DNA of 64,000 bases, from NCBI GenBank assembly GCA_036768485.1, contig JAVLUZ010000738.1, forward strand, positions 248,001 through 312,000, given 5' to 3'. This DNA is from Mermis nigrescens. Lineage: Eukaryota; Nematoda; Enoplea; Mermithida; Mermithidae. The stretch's first letter is position 1. Every line of letters begins with the position of its first letter. The notes under the pieces were generated by a model. It made no database searches. It worked only from the letters and a program-made list of their open reading frames with translations, and was not told the DNA's origin. Made by a program: the position numbers and the translations under genes. Positions 22,451 to 33,006 of the stretch are shown one piece after another.

Positions 22451-22639
22451 CGAGTCGGGTTTATAGCGCACGAACAATAGGCAGCTGGCCAAATTTTCCA
22501 CCCACTTAAAACAATGACATTTTTATATATCTAGTGCAACCACACGTAGGCATAGGGGCATAGGGGCGGGTCCGGGTTTTGGACATACAAGAGCATGAGG
22601 GTGAGGTAGGTATTATCCCCTGAACACTGAAAAACTGAT

Positions 22640-22910
22640 AGCTATAGAGCGATTTTGGCCCAAAAACCAATGTTGTGTAGCCTTTTTTGGGCTCAGAAAA
22701 TTAGCTATACAGCCTTTTTGGGCTCAGAAAATTAGCTATTCAGTTTTTTAGCTCAGAAATGCTATTTACTTCTCATTGCTCAGTTTCAAAAGGATACATA
22801 GCTATTTTCTCGACTCCAAAAAGGGATTAATAGCTATATTTAGTCCAAAAAGGCTAGCTATGTTTGTGAATCCAAAAAGGCTATATAGCTAGTATTCTGA
22901 GCACATGATT
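22640..22910. repeat. TTTTTGGGCTCAGAAAATTAGCTAT tandem and inverted repeat
   Basis: Two to three direct units of about 34 bp (AGCCTTTTTTGGGCTCAGAA) are followed by units in inverse sense (TCCAAAAAGGCTAGCTATG). The block can fold on itself. No other copy is seen here. Confidence 0.65.
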
Positions 22911-22929
22911 ATCCAGCAATTTTGGTTTT

Positions 22930-23130
22930 CACCCCCCCCCCGTGAAAGTTTAACCTTCCAGCACCTATGTATGGTTTGAGAGGTGCCAACCTCCGGGAAT
23001 CCAGCAGACCACCTAAAATCGATGGACGCCAGAATTGAATTTTTGTCATGTTTTTTTTAGAATTTTCACCGCTTTTACGCCACTCGACTCCCCAGACTTC
23101 AGCTACTGCCCATGTATGAATGTAACTAGC
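22930..23130 (-). mobile_element. Diverged MITE, family A/C related
   Basis: Shares CCAGCAGACC(A/C)CC with 9490 and an AATTGAATTTTTG(T/A)...CCC(A/C)GACTTC pattern with family A, ending GCCCATGTATG. Boundaries are uncertain. Confidence 0.35.
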
Positions 23131-23426
23131 ATGATACATAATTCGGAAATTTACAAGACATGAGAGGGGTGTTACTGTACACAGGCAGCGCCTAAACTAT
23201 TTTTTGTTGTGTTAGAATTTTTAAAGGTCAAAAATTTGCAGAAACATCGATAATCGAAACAAAAACACAGCTTTTGACCTATCCCATCGAGCTTTGACAT
23301 TAAAACATGGGAAAAACCGGGAAAATTTTCAAAACCTAATTCTAATAATCTCCAAAAATATTTAAATAGTATTTGTTTTTATTTGTCTATGTCAATCATA
23401 CATTCCTATAGAGAGTGAGAGGCATA

Positions 23427-23930
23427 CATGATCTTGTGGGACACACATTCCCATAGGGGGGAAGTGGGGAGGCAATACCCCCTTCAGGGTCCGAGACTCA
23501 AATCACTGTCGGACGATTTTGAGCTATCAAACATTTTCTGCGTGATTTTTGGGTAAAAAAGTAGAAAAGATTTTGAAAAATTTTCAGCGCTTTGCGCCGA
23601 TTATTACATTTCTGTTTTGTTTACCAATGAAATACCTAGAATGAAATCAAAATGATCTAAAAAGTCAAAGTTTTCGATGAATCCTTATATTTTTTACTTA
23701 TAAGAATGACGTAGCCATTTTTCATATTTGACCTGCAAAACAGGCTAGAACTCTGAACTTAGTGGTTCCAAATCTTCTTTTTCGATTTTTTGTTTTCGAA
23801 ATTTTTTTCATATTTTTATGCTCTAGACTGATCATAGTCAGAAACGCCGAAAAACGATGTTTTTAACGCGTATCCAATACTTTGAAATCCAAAAATGGCA
23901 CCTTGAAATTTCACAAATTTCAAATTAATT
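23427..23930 (-). mobile_element. MITE family C, long diverged copy
   Basis: Opens with GCATACATGATCTTGTGGG and contains TTTTCAGCGCTTTGCGCCG, TTTATGCTCTAGACTGATC, GTCAGAAACGCCGAAAAACGATG and AACGCGTATCC. About 100 bp of extra sequence sits in the middle. Confidence 0.65.
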
Positions 23931-24170
23931 GACTTAACACGGTATAATTGTTTGGATAGGTAGGCGGGGCAATCTGTAAATCTAACGTTTACCCAAACTT
24001 GTACAGTTTACACCAAGAACAAGCAAAAATAATCTAAAGTCATGCCAGCTAGTTTTCTATAGGACCTTTTGACTATATCCAAAAACCATAAAAAAATAAA
24101 GTTTCAACGGAGTTACTACAAAGATACACATTGTATACAAAAATATTATTATAAAAATACACATTGTTAC

Positions 24171-24278
24171 GTGTAATTTTTGTTTGGCAAGAATTCCGTC
24201 ACCGGCAATCATGCGGATTTTGTCGGCCGAAGATGTGCTAAATACGACATCGTAATATTCGTCAGAAGCGACTCTAAG
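24171..24278 (-). CDS. CCP110: CP110-like protein, internal exon of 36 codons
   Basis: The exon begins after the acceptor ATTTTCGTTCAG and ends before a GTAACA donor (weak but acceptable). It starts and ends in phase 0. Joined to the exon at 25789-25703 it reads LISQ-LRVASDEYYDVVF and continues to a Lys-rich end (ILAKQKLH). This matches the conserved CP110 segment ERVLAQLRAALYDIHDIFF followed by a charged helix, including the LR-A, D-V-F and K-K(L/M) positions. In CP110 this lies C-terminal to the basic LTRR helix. The order, spacing and phase of this exon and the two before it make chance similarity unlikely. Function (centriole capping, binding of CEP97-type partners) is inferred from the family. 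Confidence 0.85.
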
Positions 24279-24299
24279 CTGAACGAAAATTCGCGCAGC

Positions 24300-24400
24300 A
24301 GTGTGATTTAAACTGTGTGGTGTAACGTTTAAAGTCTGTGTAAAGTAACTGTGTAATCGTTTAAAGCGAAGAAAAGTGTAAACAGCTATTCCGTTTAACT
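24300..24400 (+). repeat. GTGTAAAGTAA motif cluster beside exon
   Basis: Within 100 bp of the exon's acceptor side there are GTGTAACG, GTGTAAAGTAACTG and AAAAGTGTAAAC words, related to the arrays at 14.1-14.7 and 59.9-61 kb. Reported as sequence likeness only. Confidence 0.4.
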
Positions 24401-24945
24401 TTTTTTCGTGCTTTTCTTTTAAATCACCGAGATTTGCTACAAAATTTCGGCTAAACCAGCGTTACTTCGGCTAAAAATCGAATAAAGGCTACCGTTTTGA
24501 CCGAATTCTACTAATACGAAATAAAAATTTCGGAAAAAATTAATAAAAAGGGTTTAAATTACGCGTTGGACGACTCATTATTAATTCTCTATTACAGAGT
24601 CCTCAAACCCATCGGGAAAACGTTGCAAACGTTTGGTATATTTAACATTGAAATTATGTTTTTAAAAACCGCAAATTTTAATTTTTTAAATTTTAATTCT
24701 TTAAAGCTTAATCGCCTTATTAATTAATTATTACTTTATTATTTGATTTATTCGGTTTTTTTCCAAGATATTCTGCATACAATACATACATACATGAGTG
24801 AAAAATAAATTTTTCTTTACACTGCTTCAAAAAATTGAAAGAGCTCCGTTGTCTTAAGCGCTTTGTAAGGTATTATTTTACTTTAAAAAATGTGTTAAAA
24901 GGCTAACTTATCAGTTAAAAAATTGAAAATTACTGACGCAAATTA

Positions 24946-25676
24946 CAGTTGTCGCCGTTGAAGATGATACGCTATCACCCTCAGAATTATAATAGATCGT
25001 GCGTCGCAAGCGCCGCGTTTCGTCCATCATGCGCTATTATCTCTTTTTTATTATTATACGCCATTAATCTGTAGTCATCCCGTTAATCTAGAGATGCGGA
25101 CGGCGCAATTTAGCTATTAATAGCGCCAACGAGAAGGAAGCGTGCACGTGAATGCTGGAAGCGCGCACGTGAATGTCGTTCTATATTTAGGCGAGCCAAC
25201 ATTAAAATCAATATTTTTGCAAGCCAGCGACGGACGATGAAGAATTTTGCAGAAAGGTACGCAATACAGAGCGATGTACGCAGCACTCACTGATTGAGGA
25301 TTTTTTAAACATTTAGAATTGATTTATAAAAAAACTTTTAAAAATGCTATCGAACTTTTTTAGATGACTTAATATATGAATGATCATTAATAGACAGTGC
25401 TCCGCTTGCAAAAATATTGATTTTAATGTTGGCTCGCCCCCAAATATAGAACGACATTCACGTGCGCGCTTAGCATTCACGTGCGCTTCCTCTTGTTGGC
25501 GCTGTTAATAGCTAAATTTCGCCGTCCGCATCTCTAGATTAATGGGATAATAGAGATTAACGGCGTATAATAATAAAAAGAGATAATAGCGCATGATGGA
25601 TGAACGCGGCGCTCGCGACGCATCCTCTATCATAATTCTGAGGATGATAGCGCGTCATCTTTCATGGCGACCACTG
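24946..25676. mobile_element. MITE family G (Tc1/mariner-like), 731-bp copy with about 290-bp TIRs
   Basis: Starts CAGTTGTCGCCGTTGAAGAT and ends with the inverse ATGGCGACCACTG; TA lies on both sides (24944-24945 and 25677-25678). The arms mirror each other for close to 290 bp, including CCGTCCGCATCTCTAGATTAA and CACGTGCGCGCTT-type words. TA flanks and this terminus suggest Tc1/mariner mobilisation. The 3' edge is only 25 bp from the splice donor of the exon at 25789-25703. Confidence 0.85.
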
Positions 25677-25702
25677 TAGGGTATAGAGGAAAAAACATGT
25701 AC

Positions 25703-25789
25703 CTGCGAAATCAAATTCTCAGCAAATAGATTGTCTTTTTCGTCTAGGTTCTTCTCTTGATTTAAACTGATCAGCTCTCGCCTCATGTC
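25703..25789 (-). CDS. CCP110: CP110-like protein, internal exon of 29 codons
   Basis: An 87-bp exon between the acceptor TTGATTTTGAAG and the donor CAG|GTACAT, phase 0 at both ends. It encodes DMRRELISLNQEKNL...NLISQ. The junction to the upstream exon gives NAVK-DMRREL, matching TVKDTMEF in human CP110 at the same place, and the far junction gives LISQ-LRVAS, matching VLAQ-LRAAL. The 29-codon length equals the 29-30 residues between these two blocks in vertebrate CP110. It is too short for a plain ORF search and is supported only by splice sites and homology. Confidence 0.88.
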
Positions 25790-26611
25790 CTTCAAAATCA
25801 ATGAATAATCAGTAACACAAACAAAGATATTAAAAAGTAAAAATGCTGAATTACGCGACTAATATAATAAATAGAATCAGATGTTCAAAGAAAAATGAAT
25901 AAAAAAATAACAAATCAGGGACTTTGGAATCAAACTATAAATATTAAAAAGATCAATAAATAGTTAATAAACTGGAAGTAATCGATACATAAATTCAGCA
26001 ATCAAAAATAACAGACCAGGACAAATACTAAAGAAAATTTGTGATTAAATTTAATTGAAATTAAATTTTTTTATTGAATTTTTAATTTTGCATTTCAAAA
26101 AACCGAATCATCACAAATTCTCCATTTCAGTTGCGCCCAAATAAAATATAGGTTTGGAAGAATAAGAATTCTACTTTAAATTACAAAGTAAAATAATTTC
26201 GATTTTACTATTCTTATAAATGAGTTATTTATTTATAATTTAATAACTAGGAATTTAATACTTGCAACAAAAAATTACTAATAATTAATTCTACTAAAAT
26301 TTGTCTAAAATTTGAAATTAATAATTATAATAATTTCAGGGGACAACTTAAGACAGGTGCGAATAAACCTCGAGTAAAAAGGTATATAGATACACATTTC
26401 TTTCATTTGCTTATTTCAAGTACACTCGATTGCTCGAAACATTCACAGAATTTCATTTAAAAATCCTAATCAGTAAAGAAAATGCCTAACAGCGCCATAA
26501 AATAACAACAGAATCTTAGAATGAATGATATAAGTGAAAGGACAAGGTCAAAAAGAATTGATTATAAAAATATAAAATAACACAAAATACGATTTCAGAT
26601 ATTTTAATAAA

Positions 26612-26613
26612 TA

Positions 26614-26668
<55 letters not shown>

Positions 26669-26737
26669 GTAATTAATAATAATAATAATAATGATAATAA
26701 GAATATTCTTAATAATATTGATAATAACAATAATAAC

Positions 26738-26774
<37 letters not shown>

Positions 26775-26951
26775 TTAATAATAATAATAATAATATTAAT
26801 AACTGATGATGATGATGATGAAGAAGAAGATGATGATAATAATATTGATAATAATAATATAAATAATAAAAATAATATTAATAATAATAATGATAATATA
26901 AATAATTATAATGGTAATAATAATATTAATAATAATAACAATATATAATAT

Positions 26952-27023
<72 letters not shown>

Positions 27024-27093
27024 GTAATTAATAATTAATAATAATAATGATAATAAGAATATTCTTAATAATATTGATAATAACAATAATAAC

Positions 27094-27142
<49 letters not shown>

Positions 27143-27328
27143 TTAATAACTGATGATGATGATGATGAAGAAGAAGATGATGATGATAATAATATTCATA
27201 ATAATAATATAAATAATAAAAATAATATTAATAATAATAATGATAATATAAATAATTATAATGGTAATACTAATATTAATAATAATAACAATATTAATAA
27301 TATTAATATTAATAATAATACTAATAAA

Positions 27329-27405
<77 letters not shown>
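26612..27405. repeat. (AAT)n/(GAT)n microsatellite block with internal 350-bp duplication
   Basis: Long runs of AAT with interspersed GAT, GAA and ATATT. A composite unit (AATATTCTTAATAATATTGA, GATGATGATGATGAAGAAGAAG, TATAAATAATAAAAATAATA, TAATTATAATGGTAATA) occurs twice, at about 26690-26945 and 27045-27290, in direct order. The unit pair is nearly identical, so it arose by tandem duplication. The long Ile-, Tyr- and Asn-rich frames are artefacts. It lies in the 4.36-kb intron of the CP110-like gene. Confidence 0.95.
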
Positions 27406-27407
<2 letters not shown>

Positions 27408-27516
27408 GAGACATGACAAAGAGGAATGCAATCTTTACTCTTCACAAGATCAGGGTCAGCAAGAGCGCAAGAGCGGGAGAGGGAGGGCATAGACGCATAT
27501 CGGGGGATAAGGGGGC

Positions 27517-27713
27517 ATATATGTAAGGGCGAAGTTGATCGTCCCCCATCCGCCTAAGTCAGAAGATCTTTGACACCAGCCCCCGATTCTTGGGAAAAAT
27601 TAAATTTTTTGGCCATTTTCAAGCGTTTTTGGCCGTTTTTGGTCAAAAATTGGAGGTCAACCGGTAAAAATGGCCAGGACCCCATGCCCAAAATTTCGAG
27701 ACGTTACCAGGAT
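27517..27713 (-). mobile_element. MITE family B copy
   Basis: ATATATGTAAGGGCGAAG to TTTCGAGACGTTACCAGGATG with the family interior in inverse sense. It lies about 110 bp beyond the microsatellite block. Confidence 0.65.
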
Positions 27714-28257
27714 GAGGCGGGTATAACCCCCCCCACCGCTGAAGGTCAGCCAGACGGTCCGGCGACTTCAGTAGTCTGACGACCATGAGATTACTTGCGT
27801 TTTGTAGACCATAGATGAAAATGCTGAGAATTTCTTTTTCAATTTATTTTGTTCAAATTTTTTTATTATTTTAATTTTTTTCGAATTTTTTTCATTCCAA
27901 TTTTTTTCAGAAAAGGGATTTTGTGAGAAGTGTGATGTAAAGTAAAATAGCGGGCATAATGAGTTTTAATAAATGCAAAAATTGCATTAGAGATAGTTTA
28001 GAAGACAGATTTTAACTACATTTTGACAAATTTTTAGCTTTTAATATCCATTACTCGTCCATATATACATATATAGTTATTGAATTTGTTATGGAACATC
28101 ACCCGGAAGCAAAGGGTTTAAAAGCGATATAATGCAGTTTAAACGGTCTAAAAATACTTTTAAAATCCGAAATTACACGAAAAAACGTTTTACAGGCCGT
28201 TTTGACCATTTTGGTAGTTTGACAGCGAAAAAATCAAAAGTTTTAGTCTGCTGTTTT

Positions 28258-28458
28258 TGATTTCTGGGAGAATACCCCCAGAATTCAATTTTTGAAATTT
28301 TTTTTTATTTTTCGCAATTTTTTAATGCCAATGGATAGTGCTTGATGAGAAACGTTGAAAAATGGTGTTTTTCGCCATACTACCATTTTTAAGGCTATTT
28401 TTTACCTTCGGAAAATATTGCAGCCTCCCCCAGAATTTTGGTGCCGCCAACCTATGGC
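28258..28458 (+). mobile_element. MITE family A, 5'-truncated copy
   Basis: Enters the family at TTTCTGGGAGAATACCCCCAG and continues to GCCGCCAACCTATGG. The CACACCTGGGC end is absent. Confidence 0.7.
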
Positions 28459-28759
28459 CCTGACCTTGTGCACATATGAGCGAGCATTCTCGAAAATTCA
28501 GACCATTAAATTTAGCGCTCACGCTTTTTTGTTCGTCAAATGACGAAAAAACGGTCAAAATAGGCTACATAAAATGCTTTTGCGTAGAATTACCTCACTT
28601 TAAAGCATTTCTAGAATCAGGTACAAGTTTAGGCGTTTTTTTAATACAAATATACAATATATGTATATAGTTGATTAAAAAATTATAGCATCATGAACGC
28701 TTTTCTCATGAAAAAAATGATGCAGTAAATAATCCGTCTAATCAAAGTCAGATGGCGGC

Positions 28760-28945
28760 ATAAATGTAACGGCTCGAAATTTCGGGAGGCGGTCCCCGGC
28801 CATTTTTTTTGGGAGGAGCGGGATTGATGACCTCCAATTCTATGCAAAAAAACATCTAAAAACGGTCAACAAATTCAAACTTTTTCCAAAAATCGGGGAA
28901 GGGGTGGGGGGTAAAAATTTTCTGGCTTTGCAGGGATGGATGCAG
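28760..28945 (+). mobile_element. MITE family B, 3'-truncated copy
   Basis: Begins CATAAATGTAACGGCTCGAA and runs to TTTTCTGGCTTTGCAGGG, where a family C copy takes over. Confidence 0.65.
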
Positions 28946-29260
28946 CCCTGCCCCAGAATTAGCGATTTTTGAAAGTTACCAAAAATTTTCTAAAAATTTG
29001 TCGAAAATATACTTTTTTTAAGCATTTTAAGCAATCAATTGGCTCAAAGGAGCCAAATTTTCGCCATTATGCTCATGTTTTGCCTAAATTTTGTTCAATT
29101 TGTTCCGACTTTTTTGATATTTGCCTTTATGCTCTAGAAAAGTAGAGAAAGCATCGTCATGAACTCCGAAAAACGATATTTTTGCCACTTATTCATTGTT
29201 TTGAGCCCAAAAAGCACATTAAAATGTCTTCCGCACCCCTCAATTCCCACGATGTGTCTG
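28946..29260 (-). mobile_element. MITE family C copy
   Basis: Blocks in order: CCCCAGAATTAGCGATTTTTG, AAATTTTCGCCATTATGC, CATGTTTTGCCTAAATTTTG, GCTCTAGAAAAGTAGAG, GAACTCCGAAAAACGAT and CACGATGTGTCTG. Confidence 0.65.
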
Positions 29261-29309
29261 TTGACAGCGCATGTTCCATAGCAGAAAAGGGTGTAAGACA
29301 CGTAGCACT

Positions 29310-29885
29310 ATCAGCATACATGCACAGCATGGGCATTCTCGGGGGAGGGGTGAAATCATAAAGTGTTTTTTTCAGGCACGTAGCTGGCCGTCCTATTTTG
29401 AGGGACCAACACCAATTTTTGGGGGGACTAAGCCCAAAAAGGCCAAAAATAACACAAAATAACGTTTAAAAAGTCCTATTTTTCCAATTTTTCTGAATTT
29501 TGGGGGTCCGAAGCCCCCCCCCCACCCCGAGATACACGTTTCTGCCTTTTTTGGGCCCGAAAATGGTAGGTACGTGTCGAAAACATCGTTTTTCAGCGTT
29601 TCTGACGAAGAGCATAAAAACATAAACAAATTCTAAAAAATCAAAAAATTAAAAAAAATTGAACAAAATATAGGCAAAACATGTGTATAATGACGCGAAG
29701 TGCCGAAAATTTTGCGCTTTTGAGTAAATAACGCTCAAAAAACATCTTTTTGACGAATTTTTAAGAAAATTTTTGGGAAATTTTAAAAAATAGTTAATGC
29801 CGGAGGTGTAAAAATTTTGAGGGGGAGGGGTGAAAATTTTTCGGTTAGGGGGTGGAAACCCCCTAACCCCCCCCAGATCATGTAT
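29310..29885 (+). mobile_element. MITE family C copy split by family D
   Basis: The left part (GCATACATGCACAGCATGGGCATTCTCG to about 29371) and the right part (CTTTTTTGGGCCCGAAAATGGTAGG from 29545 to AGATCATGTATGG) form one family C element. A family D copy lies between them, so D inserted after C. Confidence 0.7.
29374..29545 (+). mobile_element. MITE family D copy, nested in family C
   Basis: CAGGCACGTAGCTGGCCGTCC to GAGATACACGTTTCTG, with GGGGGACTAAGCCCAAAAAGG and TAACGTTTAAAAAGTCC inside. See 32647 for the family's target duplication. Confidence 0.75.
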
Positions 29886-30153
29886 GGTGAAAACTCCCCA
29901 CCCCCAACGCCCGCTTGCACATCATGTACGGCCTCCTCATTAAAACAGTCGTACAGGCTGTTTTGATCATTTTTTGCATTCGACTTGCAAAAAGGCCAAC
30001 AATGAATTTAATAGTCCCGAATTTCGGGATTTTATCCCCCCTGAAATCTGTATTTTGGGAAACTAAGCAGCGTAGCATAAGTAGTTTTGCATGCTTAAAC
30101 GTAATAACTAATAAATTAATTCGTAAAAACCAAATTTGCGCACTTATACTTAC

Positions 30154-30771
30154 CTTGACCGCGTTATGCAAATTTCTAACCCGATTCGTGCGCAAAAAGC
30201 GACGGGTCAAATGACCCTTGACCAAAGCGGCCAATTTCAATTTTAGGGCCTCGGGCAACGGGGGTCGTTCGATCGATAATCTGTCGACATTCGGTAACGT
30301 CATCCTGGCCGCCGAAACCGAGCAACCGGTAGATAATGCGTTATTTCGGTTCGGTTTAAATCGTTCGAGGTTGAATTGACGCGAATTAGTAAAGGTCTGG
30401 GCGACCCGGCGACTCGGGGTCGACGACCTCGACGTGATGACGTCACGATGCTTGCTGTGGGCCGGATTTGTAGGGCCACGAGTGACGTCATCACGTCGAG
30501 TGACGTCATCACGTCGAGTGACGTCATCACGTCGAGTGACGTCATCACGTCGAGTGACGTCATCACGCCGAGTGACGTCATCACGCCGAATTCGATTGGC
30601 CGCGTTTGGGCAAAAGGCGACGAAATTTGGCCGAATTTGGGCCGAATTAGGACAGGAACAGTGTAAAGCGGTCGTTGTGATCGAATTTGACCTCCCGTCG
30701 TGTCCGGCGGTCGGAGCCGATCGGCTGTCGTTGATTTCGCCTTTCATCAAACGCTCCATAACGGAAACGAC
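30154..30771 (-). CDS. CCP110: CP110-like protein, large exon with basic LTRR helix
   Basis: A 618-bp exon (206 codons, phase 0 both ends) between the acceptor TACGACCCCAG and the strong donor AAG|GTAAGT. The last 40 residues read LKLKLAALVKGHLTRRFLRT followed by NRVRNLHNAVK. This is the most conserved block of CP110 (human: [20 protein letters not shown], then KQLRQTVK), a basic IQ-like helix. The N-terminal half is low complexity and includes six copies of the hexapeptide RRDDVT, coded by the 18-bp repeat at 30481-30590. The family protein sits at the distal end of centrioles, where it limits microtubule growth and blocks cilium assembly. The region N-terminal of the helix is variable even among close animals, so the repeat is not evidence against coding. 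A family B MITE ends about 25 bp upstream of the acceptor. Confidence 0.88.
30481..30590. repeat. Six-fold 18-bp repeat, each unit with TGACGTCA
   Basis: The unit GAGTGACGTCATCACGTC recurs with a strict period of 18; TGACGTCA starts at 30483, 30501, 30519, 30537, 30555 and 30573, and a further TGACGTCA lies at 30438. TGACGTCA is the full palindromic CRE site bound by CREB/ATF factors in animals. On the minus strand the array is in frame with the CP110-like exon (hexapeptide RRDDVT). Regulatory use is only a possibility; an internal repeat expansion of a coding hexamer explains it equally well. Confidence 0.9.
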
Positions 30772-30795
30772 CTGGGGTCGTAGTAATTCAGATTA

Positions 30796-31012
30796 AACAG
30801 GGGGATGTGGGGAACCCCCCACCCTAAGTCGGACGTCCCCCCCCAAAGCCAAAATATTTTTGACCCCCGTGCCCCCCCAATTTTGGAAAAAATCGAATTT
30901 TTTGGCCGTTTTTGGCGTTCACTGGCCGTTTCTGGCCAAAAATTGAAAGTCATTTACCCCCTTCCTAAAAGGCCAGGACCCAACCCCCCCATTTCGAGCC
31001 GTTACATGTATG
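30796..31012 (-). mobile_element. MITE family B copy next to an exon acceptor
   Basis: AACAGGGGGATGTGGGG to CGAGCCGTTACATGTATG. The near edge lies 25 bp from the first base of the exon at 30771-30154, so the branch-point region of this intron probably lies inside or across the transposon. Confidence 0.8.
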
Positions 31013-31069
31013 AATTAGGTAATAATAATGATGGTGACATTAAAGTCGAAAAAAGGAAATAAAGACAAC

Positions 31070-31425
31070 ACAACCATACATTACCTTTGGGGGGGGGGCA
31101 TCGGGAGGAAGGGATCGCTCCCCAAAAGTTACCTTAAAATTGGCGATTTTGCAAAAGTTGCGAAACAATTGTAGAAATGATGCTTTTTAACCGTTCTTAG
31201 CTATTTATTTGCTCAAAAGTGTCGAATTTTCGGCGCTTCGCCCCATATACTCATTTTTGACTATATTTGGTCCAATGTGTTGGCGTTTTTTGATTTATTT
31301 TTTGTTTTTATGCTATACAAAGATAAAGCATCGTCAGAAACGCCGAAAAACGATGCCTTTAACGCGTACGGACCACTTCTGACCCCACAAAAGGCACTTT
31401 AAAATTAACCCCTCCTCCCACACCC
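31070..31425 (-). mobile_element. MITE family C copy
   Basis: Starts ACAACCATACATTACC and shows the family blocks TTTTCGGCGCTTCGCCCC, TTTTTGACTATATTTGG, CATCGTCAGAAACGCCGAAAAACGATG and AACGCGTACGG. Confidence 0.7.
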
Positions 31426-31590
31426 AGGCACGTAGCTGGCCGTCCTATTTTTGGGGAACCAACATCAAGTTTTGGGGGACTAAGCCCAAAAGGCCGAAAA
31501 TAGCACAAAATATCGTTTAAAAAGTCCTATTTTTCCGATTTTTTGCATTTTGGGGGTCAAACCCCCCCCTCCAGATAAATGCCTGCCCCC
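31426..31590 (+). mobile_element. MITE family D copy
   Basis: CAGGCACGTAGCTGGCCGTCC to CCAGATAAATGCCTG. It is inserted at the joint between two family C copies. Confidence 0.75.
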
Positions 31591-31925
31591 ACCAGAATTC
31601 GCGTTCCGACAAAATAAGGAAAAATTCGTAAAAAAAGTTATCGTCTAAGCGTTTTTAGCTATTACTTTGCTCAAAATTGTCAACTATTCGCCGCCTCGCG
31701 CCGCAGACCCTTTTTTGACTATATTAGGTACAATTTAGTCGAATTTTTCTCAATTTTCCAAAATTTTTCATTATTCTCTCTTACGCTCTGAAAAGATCAA
31801 GCATCGTTCAGAAACGCCAAAAATTACGTTTTTAACGCGCAACCATTTTTTTAACCCAAAAAGGGCACCTTAAATTTTTATTTAGCCCCCTTACCCCGCC
31901 GAAATTCCCATGCTGTGCGTGTCTG
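31591..31925 (-). mobile_element. MITE family C copy
   Basis: CCACCAGAATTCGCGTTCC, TCAACTATTCGCCGCCTCGCGCC, TTTTTTGACTATATTAGG, CGTTCAGAAACGCCAAAAATTACG and CATGCTGTGCGTGTCTG appear in order. Confidence 0.65.
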
Positions 31926-32195
31926 AATGCCACAGCTCGAAATTCTGACAGTTGGGTCCCTGGCTATTTTTAGGCGAATAAGGGGTTTTAATCACCTGTA
32001 ATTTTAGGCCGAAAATGCAAAAACGTAGCTCTGGGGGGAATGGAGGGGTCCGGACACCCCCAAATTCAGAAAAATTGGGAAAATATGACTTTTTAAACGT
32101 TATTTTGTGCTATTCTTGGCCTTTTTGGGCTTAGTCCCCCCAAAATCGGTGTCGGTCCCCCGACCCAAATAGGACGGCCAGCAACGTGCCTGCGA
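31922..32195. mobile_element. Family B fragment with an inverted family D copy
   Basis: 31922-32060 resembles the left half of family B (GCCACAGCTCGAAATTCTG, TAGGCGAATAAGGG). 32035-32195 is family D in inverse sense, ending in GGACGGCCAGCAACGTGCCTG. Confidence 0.6.
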
Positions 32196-32199
32196 AAAC

Positions 32200-32640
32200 G
32201 GCAAAACTAACACATTCAAATGACCAGGGGATCACACCCATCCCTCCAATACATGGGCCAAGTAGAGGTGGCCAGGAGGGGGGGGTGAAATTTAGGAATG
32301 GTCATATAGTAAATTGTGATCATTCTTTTTTTGTGAGACGGTCCACAGAAGCCAATGCACATTTTACGCGTGCAAGTTTTCGGGCACTATAATATGGTAC
32401 AATAAAGCATTATAAGCGGTAAAGTGGCTTCCTTTACCCTTATTAGTGAAGCTCACTCAATTTTTGGGTTTCTTGCAATGAAAAATACAACTATTCATCG
32501 ATATGGCGCGAAACGTCGGAGAATGTTGATATTTTTCAGTTTCCGAGTAGAATTTTAGGCCCTTTTTCTGCAGCAAGCTAAAAAAATTGCCTTGCGGCCA
32601 GCACCTTTCGTTTTCTCAAAATCGCCCGACAATACCTGAT
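32200..32640. other. Intronic DNA without recognised feature
   Basis: About 440 bp containing one diverged stretch (TCAAAATCGCCCGACAATACCTG) that recurs at 22010, 35065 and 50830. No exon is supportable. Confidence 0.4.
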
Positions 32641-32646
32641 TTTCCA

Positions 32647-32819
32647 CAGGCACGTAGCTGGCCGTCCTATTACGGGGGGACCAACACCAATTTTCGGGTG
32701 ACTCAGCCCAAAAAGGCCGAAAATTGCACAAAATAATGTTTAAAAAGTCATATTTTTCCGATTCTGAATTTTGGGGAGTCCGGAACCCCCCCCCATTCCC
32801 CCCTAGAAATACGTGTCTG
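32647..32819 (+). mobile_element. MITE family D copy with near-perfect 8-bp duplication
   Basis: CAGGCACGTAGCTGGCC to AAATACGTGTCTG, 173 bp. The terminal CAGGCACGTA and the inverse CAGACACGTA are mirrored. Flanks ATTTTCCA and GTTTTCCA match at seven of eight positions. This places family D with hAT-type MITEs. Confidence 0.85.
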
Positions 32820-32909
32820 GTTTTCCAAAACCTTAGGTAGTGATAATACCCCCCTCTAACTCCATGCCCGTCTGTGTGTGTTTGATCCAGTGATCGGACC
32901 GAGGGTACT

Positions 32910-33006
32910 TTTGGACCCTCGGCCTCGGCCGAGGCCGAGGCGCCTTAAAATCCTTGCCTCGGCCGAGGCCGAGGCCGAGGCCGAGGCCGAGGGTAATGCC
33001 GAGGGT
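32910..33006 (+). repeat. (GGCCGA)n subterminal minisatellite, left
   Basis: Hexamer repeats CGGCCGAGGCCGAGG inside the left end of element H copy 1; mirror of the array at 35360-35470. Confidence 0.9.

Noticed and set aside
26548..27526. Long Ile-, Tyr-, Asn- and Asp-rich reading frames on both strands
   Set aside because: They are translations of AAT/GAT microsatellites, whose three-base period keeps all frames open. No flanking domain or splice border supports a gene.
30376..30796. Plus-strand frames of 96 and 120 codons with SSDVIT repeats
   Set aside because: These are the other strand of the 18-bp repeat in the CP110-like exon. The minus strand has the homology and the splice sites.
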